Origin: Helochares maculicollis
Taxonomy: Eukaryota > Arthropoda > Insecta > Coleoptera > Hydrophilidae
Assembly: GCA_033557835.1 (NCBI GenBank)
Contig: JAWQRO010000459.1
Coordinates: 1 to 38,603 of the forward strand
Length of the DNA stretch: 38,603 nt
Reading direction: 5' to 3'
Positions 9,689 to 20,253 of the stretch are shown here, piece after piece. The position numbers and the translations under genes are program-made. The notes beneath the pieces are model-generated. The model was given only the letters and a program-made list of their open reading frames with translations, was not told where the DNA came from and did not search any database. Within the stretch, counting starts at the first letter, position 1. Each line of letters begins with the position of its first letter.

Positions 9689-11130
9689 GTCATATTTGTA
9701 AAGTGAAAACAATTTCGAGTTTTCTAGTATAAAAGAGGAACTTCTCTTACAATTATGCTCTTTAAATAGGCAACGAAAGTAAGCAAAATGACTTTAAATC
9801 TATTTAGCTTTAAACATTTAGGCGAAAGGTGATTAATTTCGTTCGAAAAGATTAGCTGTTTGTAAATGCTATAGCAAGATGAATAGGGAGCGACTTTTTT
9901 TTATTAATTTATTAATAATATCTTTGTTTCTTATAGTTTGTTCTTCAGTCCCATAATTTTGGTATTAAGCCAGATCTACCCTGTTTGGAATTTAGCATTT
10001 GTCCACTCTGTATCATGTTATTGCATATTTTTAGCTTTTTCAAAACCCGCAAAAGTTCTGAGTGCACGTGTTTCTTGATACAAGCAAAATTGTGTCATTT
10101 TGTACTCCCGTCAACTTGCCCGATCTGCCTTTTCAGTGCCAGCCGAATTTTATTTTATAATGCTTTCATTTCCTGGACTGTATCTTCCTGACCCTTTCTT
10201 ACTTGAACAATTTCTCCAATATCTTCACCATTTCGTGAATTTTTCATCGTTACTTACAGCTCTTGCTCTCTCTCCCATTTTTAATGCTGTGAATTGGACT
10301 TATACTTTCCCGTCCTTTTTTATTATTTTCCTCATCTAGTTTTGCTGATTGCTGTTCACTAACTGTGTAGTCTTACTACTTCCTCCCAAATCAGCAGTTG
10401 AAAAATAAAAACATCTCATGACTCTGTTCTGTTTTCGGTATTTAATTCGGCATCACCTTGTGAAAATTCGAATAAAATATTGATATATGCAAATGCGTGT
10501 AACACCTTCAAGAAATCTGTAAGATTTATAGGTCTACATAGACAGATAGGTACCTAGAATTTAATTTTTAAATTTAGATTAGTCTGAAAATGGTTTATCG
10601 GTCTTCTGATGAAAGTCTTGTTAATAATAAAATCCATGCGTAAATGTGAATATGTTACTAATAAACACATGGGAAAGTATTTCTTCCAATAAACCTTATC
10701 AAAGAAAACCAGTGACACATCGATTTTAAATACATTTCCTTGTGATGTTATCAATACGATTATGCGAATCATCTTATAAATAGAGACTCTTTATATATCA
10801 TCTTTAACGACATTTAGGTGAATCGTGTTGCTAAAAGCTTGTCAAATTTTATTTTTCTGCGTAAAGAAATAACGTAACCATACAAGTATGCATAAATTTT
10901 ATACTTCAGATATAAAGTTATGTTTAAAATCGCAAGCAGGTATTCGGCAGCTAAAGCATGACTCAGTTCCTTCCACCCAAAATAGATTCTCTTGTGCAAA
11001 TTCTGCTGTCACAGATAATTTTTCCCATTACGGTTATCACTCTTGCATTTTGATTCAAAACGCCCGATACCGAATTAATATTCCAATTCTACAGGAAAGG
11101 TTCATAATTACTATTTCAAATTGATTGCAT
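9689..11130. other. AT-rich DNA with a faint minus-strand coding-like relic
   Basis: From about 9960 to 10450 the minus strand is purine-rich. In shifting frames it gives charged, coiled-coil-like fragments (for example EDTVQEMKAL and KIRLALKRQ), which might be an old retroelement ORF1 or a broken gene. I could not identify a family, and stops are frequent. The rest of the stretch shows nothing recognisable. Confidence 0.3.
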
Positions 11131-11470
11131 TTTCTCTCCCGCCATCTATCGACTGAACTATAGATACGCCCTTAGTTCTACCTGCAGTAAATTTCGTTGG
11201 GCGGAATGGGTCCCATCTCGCATAAACCGAGCGAAACCTATTCTTATCTAAATTTCAACTGTATACTTAAATTGATAACGCAACTAGCGTTGTTATAAGA
11301 CACCTAAGCGTTAATATTGTTAGCCAGTTGACGGCAGAAGCGAAAACGATTCGTGCGAACCGCTTAAACAATCGTGCGGCTCTCAAACCACGTGCTTATA
11401 TTTTATTTATAAACATTATAATGTGATCAGATGTGAACCAAAGATAAACTTAATTTGATTTTGAATTGAT
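11131..11470. promoter_or_regulatory. CG-elevated block upstream of a candidate exon
   Basis: The block has moderate CG elevation, TTATC and GATAA words near 11240-11280 and an E-box, CACGTG, near 11390. A TTTATAAA-like word lies between the E-box and the candidate start codon at 11495. If that start is real, this is its promoter. Otherwise it is another candidate regulatory island. No experimental-grade signal is visible. Confidence 0.3.
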
Positions 11471-11494
11471 TATCGCCTCTTTATTGTTCTCAAC

Positions 11495-11657
11495 ATGGTT
11501 TTGGAAATAACGACCTCGAGTTATGTTACTTACGCTCCGAATAAACTTAGGTTAAAGAGGTACTTCTCGGCGATCGGAAACACTTGCAAGTTTGGAGTTG
11601 ATTCGTCCCATCCGCAACCCCAGGCTCAATCGCTTCCCCCCAGGGGAAGGGTAAAAG
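11495..11657 (+). CDS. Candidate first coding exon, unknown gene
   Basis: An ATG in strong insect context (CTCAACATGG) opens a frame coding for MVLEITTSSYVTYAPNKLRL and continuing through a Pro/Gln-rich stretch. After 54 codons and one base comes AAAAG followed by GTAAGG at 11658, a good splice donor. The frame actually stays open to 11752, so an unspliced 85-residue peptide is also possible. I recognise no family. Support is the start context, donor and nearby promoter-like block, so it is weak. If real, the gene continues downstream across an intron holding the GATA-rich islands, and later exons could lie outside the window. Confidence 0.25.
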
Positions 11658-11779
11658 GTAAGGTTTTTTTGTCCGCTACGCTTTTCACGAAAATATTTAA
11701 TCGCCGCGCAAAAACATTTGAAAAATTAGGATTAAAAAAGAAACTAAAGTAGCGAGATATTTTACAGCAATTAGTCTGA

Positions 11780-12210
11780 ATTGCATCAGTTTTAGATAAG
11801 GGGGAATGGGACGCTGCGCCTGTATTTATCTCTTCGCCTCTTCCAGAGCCAGCAGCAGAGATAGCAGAGAGCTCCAGCTTAATGCGATTCGTAGATAACA
11901 ATATAGTGAGTGAACTCATAGAACTTTTATAAATCTGACAGCCGATAAGTCAACGTATTTACATGATCCACTCACTCTACTGCCTCCTATCTTCCCGTCT
12001 CTCCGATACAGGATCCCTGATATAAAGAGTGAGAAGTTATATGTTTACGTGTAAGGGCCCTTCACTCATCTCACTATTTTCTATTGAATATTTATGATGG
12101 AAGTTTCTTTTTTGAATTTTAAGAGTATTTTTATCGGGTATTAAAGATGCTTTCATCAAACGTTTCTTATCGAAGGCTTTTTATCATCCCCCTACCTCAA
12201 AGGGATAAAC
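11780..12210. promoter_or_regulatory. GATA-site cluster in a CG-elevated island
   Basis: I count eight GATAA/TTATC words here: 11795, 11826, 11894, 11944, 12130, 12167, 12181 and 12204 (first bases). Pyrimidine-rich CTCTTC and AGCAGAGATAGC segments are interspersed. The block has no coding similarity. It is a candidate enhancer for a GATA-family factor. Confidence 0.4.
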
Positions 12211-12600
12211 CTATAAATATAAAAAATTACATTTTACCTCGTTTTTGGTTGGTTGGTACATAAAGTGCGACTAAAATTGTCAAACCAGCGAAGGCTAATA
12301 CCGGAATTATGAAACTGTTGTCTCAAATTGTTTTTGTTAGATAGAGCCAGGTCCAGTCAAATGGTATAATCAAGGACGGGTCCAGCATTTTTCCCAAGAA
12401 GAGGACAATTGTTTGCATGAAACTTTCAATTATACTATTTTGAAAATGAAAAGAATGCTCAATATTTGCTTCTTGAATGGGTATATTTCGTTTTCGTAAA
12501 TAATAATCAAATCCCACGATAAATGAAATTTAAATATCCTAAACACTCGGCAAATCGATTTATCAATGCCAGCGGTAGTGAATATTAGGTAAATAACTAA
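12211..12600. other. AT-rich spacer, nothing recognised
   Basis: No gene, RNA or repeat could be supported. Confidence 0.5.
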
Positions 12601-12960
12601 TAATTGAATAGAGAAGAGATATTTAAGCGATACGGAGGTCGCTGTGTCGAACGGAAATTTTATTTAGTTGCGCAAACCGAGTGTGTATTACGTCTAACCG
12701 GAAGAGTAACCGAACTTTTTCGCACCCTCTCCCAGCACTGCTAATGGCAGATCATTAGGGTCTCAGGTAATCTGCGCCACTTTTTTTCTAAACGAAAGAT
12801 AAAAATAATAAATCATTGTGTGCGGTCTACATCGGATCGCGCAGGCCTCCTCTTCATGCAATTCTGATTATTGCTTCCCCAAAAGATACAGCCCCGAGAA
12901 AAATTCTGCGAATCTCCCGCAATGTGATCTCCACACGAAGTTTCACTGATTGTGGGTCTT
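12601..12960. promoter_or_regulatory. CG-elevated island, candidate regulatory module
   Basis: Compared with its flanks this block is CG-richer and more complex (CACCCTCTCCCAGCACTGC, GTCTCAGGTAATCTGCGCC, GGATCGCGCAGGCC). GATA words are fewer than in other islands. No convincing open frame. Listed because it fits the island pattern of the window. Confidence 0.25.
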
Positions 12961-14090
12961 ATAAATCATTGCTAATCCCCAAACATCAAAATACTAATAA
13001 CTGGAAAAACTAACGGTGGAGTCACAAAAACCCAAATGCCTCAAACTGGCAAACTCACAATTAGACATTTAAATAGTCTTCTAGGAAAGTCCAAAAATTT
13101 ATCAAGACAATCAAAAATTATAATTCAGACGTGTGAACACCTGAATTATTTGTTACGATTAGATGATTTGATGGATAGTTTTCCACCACGAAAAAAACTT
13201 GTTTCTTCACAGCATGAGCATATCTTAGCAGTCTTGTAAAATAATAACGTTATGAATAGCTAGATTGTTATCTGTTTGAATTTATTTAGATAGGTGTTCG
13301 CAAATTCTGAGATATCACACAGAGCGTTCACTTTTCTGAGTAAATATATAATTAAAAAGGAAGATATACCCGCGGATATCCTTTTTTAGCTTACTCTAAT
13401 GGCTTTATTCCGTGCCTTGCATGTCTTTGCATGAAAAAATCTGCCGCTTATCTGCAGAGCAGCTCTTGCGTAACAGAAATTTTGATTTAACGTATCAAAA
13501 TATAAATAAAAACTGTAAATGGGCAGGACCGCCTATCTTTGTAAATCTCATTGCCTAATTTCGATATCCGATATCTACCCTTTATTTACCCACATTTTAA
13601 ATGGTATCACCTTTAGGTATGATTTTTATAAGATTTTTTGCGCATATGTGCATTGTGATAATTTTTGTTTATTTTGGGCAAGATAAGTGAAGCATTTTAT
13701 TTGCAAAATAGGAAAATATTTCTTGCGCTGATAAAATGGGTTGGCCTGCATGACAAATGTTTGCATTTGTCAGATAGTTCTGATAGTGATTGTATAATTG
13801 TTTACTCTAGATTTTATTATTATTAGTTATGCTTATATTCATGCCCCGTTTTATCCTTGCTGTTATTATTATATTGTGTGATTGGATCTGTTTAGAAGGA
13901 AGTCTGGCATAATAAATAATATGATTTGATTAGGTAGAGTTGCAAGTAACCCTATAGCAAATGAGTAGGATAAACAATGCAAGTACACACTCAAGCTATC
14001 TAATTGAATTTATTGCATTAATCTTACGGTTAATTTATTATTTGAGTGGTAATGCATAAATCAATACACACAGATATTAACTCTGGTGTA
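12961..14090. other. AT-rich DNA, no gene supported
   Basis: An open frame at 13036-13239 (67 codons) has no recognisable similarity. No RNA gene or repeat was identified. Confidence 0.45.
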
Positions 14091-14960
14091 AGTAGAGATT
14101 TATAGACATATAAGGTAAAGGCAGAAGGTATAAATCAGCAAGCAAAGAAGTGAGTGTAAGAACCGGCAAAGCGTGATTCACATTACCGACCGAGTTGGCG
14201 TGATAGAGGAAGGAACATCTCTTATAATCATTTTTGCTCTGGCATTGTGATATGATATATACCCTCTTCTATCAGATCGCTTCTTATCATTGTCTGCGGG
14301 GTGTTATTACATTACCTCACACACACAGGGTTCGCAGCTTGATGAGAGAAAAAGAGGGGTGGATAGGTTCAGAGACGCTCGGCGAGAGCGGAGTGAAAAG
14401 AGGGCTGTAGCTGATTATATTAACAAAGTCACTCTAACGATTTTTTTGTGCGTCCTTCAAACATCAAATAAAATTAACGATATTCGCATCCCAACACCTT
14501 CTAAACAGCAACTTGCCGGCAAACTTCGATTTCTTTGTTTGGAAAAGCGAAAAAACTTGTTGATGAGGAGGTGTACGAAGCCTGGCGATTTTGATCACGA
14601 TAAGCGGCGTTGCCCATTTCAAACTATCAAGATCTTGAGATAGGTTCTAGTTTCTAGAAATTTGAGAAGCCATATCTTTCTATCGAATATCCGATGTCTG
14701 CTGTAGATACCTCCATCACACAGGCACCAAATTTAATCGCCCCGCTTTTCACAGCGCAAGCAATTTTAAAAACGAGCCCTGCGAACGGAAGTCGACAATG
14801 TTTTTAATTTTATCGAAATTTATTTATTCCGGCCGCCGCCAATCGTGGGAGGAGACCCGACGCGGGATGTTCTCCAAGAAGTCGTTAACATGAACTCCAT
14901 GTACCACCTGTTGTTAACTTGCTTAACCGCAAAGAGAGTTCGGGTGCGCCCCGACTGCCC
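14091..14960. promoter_or_regulatory. CG-elevated island, candidate regulatory region
   Basis: Two adjacent parts stand out: 14150-14420 (CCGACCGAGTTGGCG, TATCAGATCG, CTTCTTATCATTG, GACGCTCGGCGAGAGCGG) and 14750-14960 (CGGCCGCCGCCAATCG, GACCCGACGCGGGATG). A frame open across 14290-14643 has no family similarity and starts on a non-ATG codon, so I do not call a gene. Candidate cis-regulatory DNA. Confidence 0.3.
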
Positions 14961-15234
14961 TTTACAAACCATATCTTGATCAGTTTATTGGCATGACGAA
15001 TACAATAAAATATTGTTGCCTTCTTGTAAAGTTGCCTTCAAGTTTTGGTACCGAATAATTATAGAGTATTAACTTAATCTTAACGACTGGCTAACGCTGT
15101 TGCTTCACGTACTGGTGATTTGTTGGTGGTCAATTAATTCGCTTCGCGAAATATTGGACGTTCAATTTTTCTAAGGTGACAACCATTGAAATTCATAACA
15201 TAAAATTATTTCTTTATAAAATCTAATTTTCGTG

Positions 15235-16140
15235 AGTAAGTTGGGTCGAGTTTTTTTAGACTACTTGAAAATCAATCTAGAATACGACGCTGGTTGGAAG
15301 GACAAACCTATTATCTCAATCTTTAACGAAATTATTAGGATAGCTTCCATGTTTTGGGTATTTTTGTAGGTCTTCTGTGTTGAAATATGGTGTAACAGAA
15401 CACTTCGAGCTTATCATATTTTAAATTAATATATATATATCGTAGACTTGAACTGCGTATATTTGACTACTTAAAAGCCAGCCCACTCAAAATTAAATTG
15501 TGTTACAATTATCAGCTTGACAAATAACTGTTTTTAAAGTCTTCCAATACTGAAACGCCTGCAAACTCAGTTTTGTTTTAGAGATGAATTTCTTTATTGA
15601 ATATAAATATGTAGAAGTTGCCAAAATTGTAAACAGGTTGTTCATCGATTCACGGGCAAGTTGACTAAAGTACAGATTATTCATTTGCTTAGTCCTACTA
15701 GCACAAAATATATTAGCCAATTTGCTCAAATATAAAGTCATGGTTTTTTAAATTTTTCGAAACTAACACTTAATCTGTTGTGAACTTAAGTAATTTTGGG
15801 CCAAGTTTCTTTTAGACTACTTGAGGAAATATTCACAATACAACACAGATTGGAAAAGGATCAACCTATTATAAAATAGGTACATTTTTTCAATATATGC
15901 AGAGGGCATTTTAACGCCTTAACTGTGGTTCAAAGATAAAATGCGGTTGATAATTAGAAGTTTCCAAAATTCTTAGCAGATTGTACATTAAATTATGAGC
16001 AAGTTTACGGAAGAACATATTACTCATTAGTAACTCATACTGGAACAGAAAAAGTTGCCTAGCTTGCATAAACATAAAAAAGTCTTAGTTTTGATGGTCT
16101 CATATTTTGTGACGCTTAATCTGCAAAACAGGTTAGAGCT
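15235..16140. repeat. Diverged tandem duplication of an AT-rich unit
   Basis: The segment starting with TTTTTTAGACTACTTGA near 15252 recurs as TTTTAGACTACTTGAGG near 15811, each followed by a TTGGAAxxG...CAACCTATTAT motif. Later, GAAGTTGCCAAAATT near 15613 recurs as GAAGTTTCCAAAATT near 15958, and CACTTAATCTG near 15760 recurs as CGCTTAATCTG near 16115. The offset falls from about 559 to 345 bp, so the first copy carries extra DNA of about 200 bp. The family is unknown. Confidence 0.6.
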
Positions 16141-16936
16141 ATAAGTGCTACTGTAATTTCACTTAAATTAACATGTAGTCATGGCATATGATACTCTAAC
16201 TAACAATGGAAACTCAATGACAACAAGTTCTAAAATTCTGCTTGTATTTCTAACTCCTATTAGCACCTATGTCGTCCAAACTTATACCTAAGAGTCCTTA
16301 AGTTGTATTTACACAGTTGCACCTAGAGTCCAAAGCATTGCATTACAGCCAAGAAAGCAAATAGTAGAGTTAGAGTTTGCAAGACATGAGTCGAATTGGT
16401 AATGATGTATTCTAGGTATTGTTCTTTATGTGTCGGATATAAGCGATTCAGTACACGTTTGTACAGAGCCAAAGCGATAGCAAAGCTATCAGTTATGTGC
16501 TCCGCCATACAGAATAAGTAGATGGTTCGATTTTATGTGAAATATTAGCGTTAGTGTAGCCGTAACCACTTCTGCGACGCCGATAAGTGCACCTCGATGT
16601 TTCTATTCACATCTCTGTTAATCTACGATTCTGTACAAAGCTTTCAAATGGCGATGTTTATCTAGCATCCGGGTCTACATTCCAAACGCAAACCCTTAAA
16701 ATGTGACGGTAAGTTGTATATAGAAGCTATAAAGCAATTTTTATGTAAATACAAACAAAACTGATTTTTTTAAGTTTTATTTGGAACCTACGCATGAAAT
16801 ATGTATTAAAATTGAATAACACATTGCAGGTTTTATAGTTTTGGGCAGACGAAATGTTTAATTCAATATTTTTGATCAGCTGCCATCGCTGTGTAAAATT
16901 TTCTTAAAAATAAATGATTTTTAATCTTTGCATAGA
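16141..16936. other. AT-rich DNA, no gene supported
   Basis: A slightly CG-richer patch at about 16550-16700 includes one GATAA word. No gene, RNA or transposon end identified. Confidence 0.45.
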
Positions 16937-17090
16937 TTTTTACATTCTTATATATCATTTAAAGTATAGTACAGGAAAGGTCGTGCGGTTTAGCTTTCTT
17001 AAACTAATTTTGACATATTTTGGCTAGATGAGTGTATATGAATATGTGCTCCATACGTGTATTATGACAATCTGTTTATACTTTCTGAAC
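16937..17090 (+). repeat. Dispersed repeat, copy C (short, most diverged)
   Basis: It begins TTTTACATTCTTATAT, continues with AAGTATAGTACAGGAAAGGT and later TTTTGACATATTTTGGC. These match the opening and middle of the copies at 17752 and 30489. It appears truncated. Its function is unknown. Confidence 0.5.
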
Positions 17091-17268
17091 ATGTAGGAAT
17101 ACCTTCCGTTATAATTACGCTGAAAAAAAATTGCTATAAATAAGTAATTGTAGAATAGTTAGCAAAGCGGACGAAGGACTTTAATTGCATAAAATTGATA
17201 TTTTTAAAACAGCAATGAACGTTTTATACTAAAATACTTCGTCAGGTGAATCGAGACACGTCCTAACC

Positions 17269-17311
17269 TTTTAGATAAACGAAGCAAAATTAAGAAACTT
17301 AAATAAAATGC

Positions 17312-17363
<52 letters not shown>

Positions 17364-17407
17364 GCATTTTTATTTAAGTTTCTAAATTTTGCTTCGTTTA
17401 TCTAAAA
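17269..17407. repeat. Fold-back element: 46-47-bp inverted arms around (AT)n
   Basis: The left arm (17269-17314) starts TTTTAGATAAACGAAGC and ends AAAATGCATT. The right arm (17361-17407) is its reverse complement with one inserted T and one local two-base difference. Between them lies a pure AT/TA tract (17315-17360). The whole is a near-perfect 139-bp hairpin, consistent with a small snap-back MITE whose centre has become, or expanded as, a microsatellite, or with a palindromic rearrangement. It lies directly next to a mariner fossil. Confidence 0.85.
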
Positions 17408-17439
17408 TGAATTTTTGACTATGAATTTTTGAAAGAAAA

Positions 17440-17556
17440 TGAAAAGTTGGGAAGATTGTAAAGCTGGGATACGAAGTTTTGTCGCATCCATAGTATTTCC
17501 CAGATCTAATACCCTATTCTTAGTACTTGTCCTTACAATTTTTTTTTAAGAAAAAC
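17440..17556 (+). pseudogene. Mariner transposase C-terminal fossil
   Basis: Reading from 17461 gives KLGYEVLSHP, a stop, YFPDLIPYS, a stop, then YLSLQFF. This lines up with the family motif LGWEVLPHPPYSPDLAPSDYxLF. The third catalytic Asp codon is one of the two stops. No ends or other parts are recognisable, so this is the oldest mariner piece in the window. It is the fourth copy detected. Confidence 0.75.
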
Positions 17557-17751
17557 ATAAATTAGTTAATTAAATTACCGTCAAGCATTGCTAGCAGTTT
17601 TCCCCTCTAAAGATATTTTACAAACAAAATAGAACTATCCGACAAGGTATGGAAAAGAATTTTGAGTTAATAATTGTGCGTCTCTTTCAAAAATATTTCA
17701 GTCGAAAAATCACAAACTACTTTTCTGACAAATAGATAATCAATTAGCTAT
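17557..17751. other. AT-rich spacer, nothing recognised
   Basis: It lies between the mariner fossil and dispersed repeat copy A. Confidence 0.5.
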
Positions 17752-18330
17752 TTTACATTCCCGTATGCTATACGAAGTATAGTAAAGGGAAGGTATTGGG
17801 ATCATGAAAAAATTCGACCTAGAGACTTTGAGGGATCTTCACGTTTTGAGTGCCCTTGAATCCATTTTGACCATTTTGGCATGTTGCTGTGTGTGTGTGT
17901 GTATGAAAACACGATAGCGGCCAGACCGTATGTGCTGGAGCAATGAAATTTGGTATAAGGCCATTATTGCAAAAAATTAGATCTGTATCAACTTTTGATT
18001 CATGTAGTATCCCCGGAAGTAACCGTTGACCTACACAGTTCTGACATTTTTAAAAGTAAAATAGTCTTTAATATTAAGCTATGCAATTGAAATTTCGTGC
18101 ACATCTTAATTATCACAAAAAACTTGTAGATGCAAATTTTTAACATGATTGGAGCACCAAGTGCTATTTTTGTAATTTTAAAAATTCTAATTTCAGTAGC
18201 CTTTGGAATAAAAATTTTTAGAAAAATGTTACAAAAATGTTTAACATGGAAAATATAGCAATAACAAATAGTTCCGTGTAAATTTGAAAACTGGAAGTGG
18301 GACTTTACCGTCATAAATTTCATTTTAGTT
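17752..18330 (+). repeat. Dispersed repeat, copy A (longest)
   Basis: The copy opens TTTTACATTCCCGTAT and then reads AAGTATAGTAAAGGGAAGG, GATCATGAAAAAATTCGACC, CACGTTTTGAGTGCCC and TCCATTTTGACCATTTTGG. A short (GT)n tract (17888-17902) and GGTATAAGGCCATTATT follow. Copies at 30489 and 16937 share the same order of motifs. The right boundary is uncertain. It has no recognised coding capacity or terminal repeats, so the class is unknown. Confidence 0.65.
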
Positions 18331-18880
18331 CCTTTAGTTATGAATTCACATTTTAAAATTCAATCCTTCGCAAAGGGTATATACAAGCATTCCATATTGC
18401 AGACTAGTTAAGAGTATATAATTTTTTAAACACAAAGTATTGCTCATTGCAAAAAGGAATATTTAAAATATTCCGAATATATATGTTCTGAAAAACAATT
18501 GAATATTCCCTATAAATACATTAATGTGTTGAATATAGACATTAACGTTAGTGTTAATTATGAATATTTAAACGTTTGCTTTTAGTTTTGAAACTCATGT
18601 AGTTTTATTATTATTAATGGCAGGTACTTTTATGTCGTACATATATTACGGAAATGTTGAGTTGAGACTCTCCAGACTTTTATTTCGAATCATCTTGACA
18701 ACGAAATGTTTGAAATAAATAATATCTATAATTATTATTTCACAAAAATATCGCTAATAAAGGCCACTGCACAAGAGACCTTTCCTAAAGACCACACTAA
18801 AAACAAGTGAATATCATAACTGTACTATATTGTAGAAAAAATATAAAATACAGCGTAGCTCTGCTTCGCAACGACATTAA
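18331..18880. other. AT-rich DNA, no gene supported
   Basis: It contains a local near-palindrome, GGAATATTTAAAATATTCC, near 18458. Nothing else recognised. Confidence 0.45.
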
Positions 18881-19620
18881 AAGAATAATCCTTAAAGATA
18901 TGACAAAACGTTGGCGCTGCCTATTCCAGTTAAAACCAAAGTCTGCATGGTCTCGTTCATTCTATCACTGACCCAAATCTAGAGGAATAATTTATCTTGA
19001 TAAGGTGCTTGGATGGTATACATTTTCGCTACAAGCTCGCAGCTTGCGCAAACATCTCGCATACTCTTTTTATTCAACAAATCTTAATGAATCCCTACTG
19101 GAATTAAAGACGCCATTTGGTGCTCAGGATACACAACATGTGTACATCCAGCTGGAATTGCCTGATAGATCAGGATGCGGTCGACGGCGACGACGGCGCG
19201 ACGGAAAAGACGTATTTCAGTAGGTAGGTACGCGCCTCTGAACAAGCACTCGCGTTTTGAATGTAGAGAATAAGGAGGCGATGCAAGATAGGGTGCATGT
19301 CTTCAGACAGAATAGTTGGAGATATGTAGATAAGTAAGCAATGAGAACACTGTCCGTGGTGTACTCTTGCGATAAGATGCTCCTCCGACCGCTCCACTCG
19401 CAAACTTGGTCCGCTCTTACTAGATAAGCCACATATGAAAACTTGCAGTAATACATAAAGTATGCTCTGTTATCTCTTTGCCTCCTCAGCTCTCTCTGCT
19501 GTGCTCTGTGGAGGAGAGCGGGTGAACCAGGGATGCTTCTGCTTGCTGCAGCTATAGAGAAACTAAACTTAAGAGAGATAAAATTTCAACTTTTTATCGG
19601 CGACCCGCAATGTTTTGTTT
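18881..19620. promoter_or_regulatory. GATA-rich, CG-elevated island
   Basis: Hand count finds eight GATAA/TTATC words: 18992, 18999, 19329, 19371, 19423, 19470, 19577 and 19594 (first bases). CG-rich segments include GGTCGACGGCGACGACGGCGC near 19178. Short open frames run through it on both strands but look like chance frames in a CG-richer block. It lies downstream of the disulfide isomerase gene. Candidate enhancer. Confidence 0.4.
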
Positions 19621-20022
19621 ACTGCAAGCCCTGCACTATCTAATCACTGCCCAAGTAACATACTAAATGCTATGTCGGCAAATGGGACCCCTTCGCGTAA
19701 CCATCGCGAAAAGTCACAAGATGTCTTCAGGCTTAAAATAATACTCATAGCACAACGTAGAGCCTTGTGGAGCACCAAACAGCGAATCGATTCTTCATCT
19801 CAAACAAAAGGCCTATATTCCTTTACACACAAACACGCCATTTCACATAGTAGCAGATAGAGATCGCATATTTTCCTTTTAAAACATCAAGAGTCGTTTC
19901 TCTAGTCCTCTACGTCTGCTGGTGCTGCTGCATTCACTCAAATTATCTTAAACCAAATCTAAATATATTTTTTAAAATGTGATATGGCGGTATTATTCTT
20001 TTGTTCTTTTATGTGTTTAGTT
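19621..20022. other. Spacer downstream of the disulfide isomerase gene
   Basis: No gene or repeat recognised. Composition falls gradually from the island to AT-rich DNA. Confidence 0.45.
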
Positions 20023-20028
20023 TTTATT
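20023..20028 (-). terminator. Candidate polyadenylation signal for the disulfide isomerase gene
   Basis: TTTATT on the plus strand reads AATAAA on the minus strand, about 225 nt past the stop codon. It is the nearest canonical hexamer I found, and implies a 3' UTR of roughly 250 nt. Confidence 0.4.
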
Positions 20029-20253
20029 TATATCAGATGGTAGATGGAGTTCTGAACGCTACGATACGCGATTTAGAAACAACGACCTCGTACGCCTCCA
20101 AAAGCTGAGTAGGCGACAAAAACGACAACAAATGCAATTACAACAAACAATTCATTTAAAATAGAGACAACAAAAGTAAAACATTATTAAAACTAACATT
20201 ATCCTTCCTGAGCTTAATATTAATATTTCAAAAACGGACATTAATTAACAGGC

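Noticed and set aside
14290..14643. 117-codon plus-strand frame
   Set aside because: It starts on TTG in an island, with no recognised domain and no promoter or splice support.
17888..17902. (GT)n tract
   Set aside because: It is a short simple repeat inside a dispersed repeat copy, and not notable by itself.
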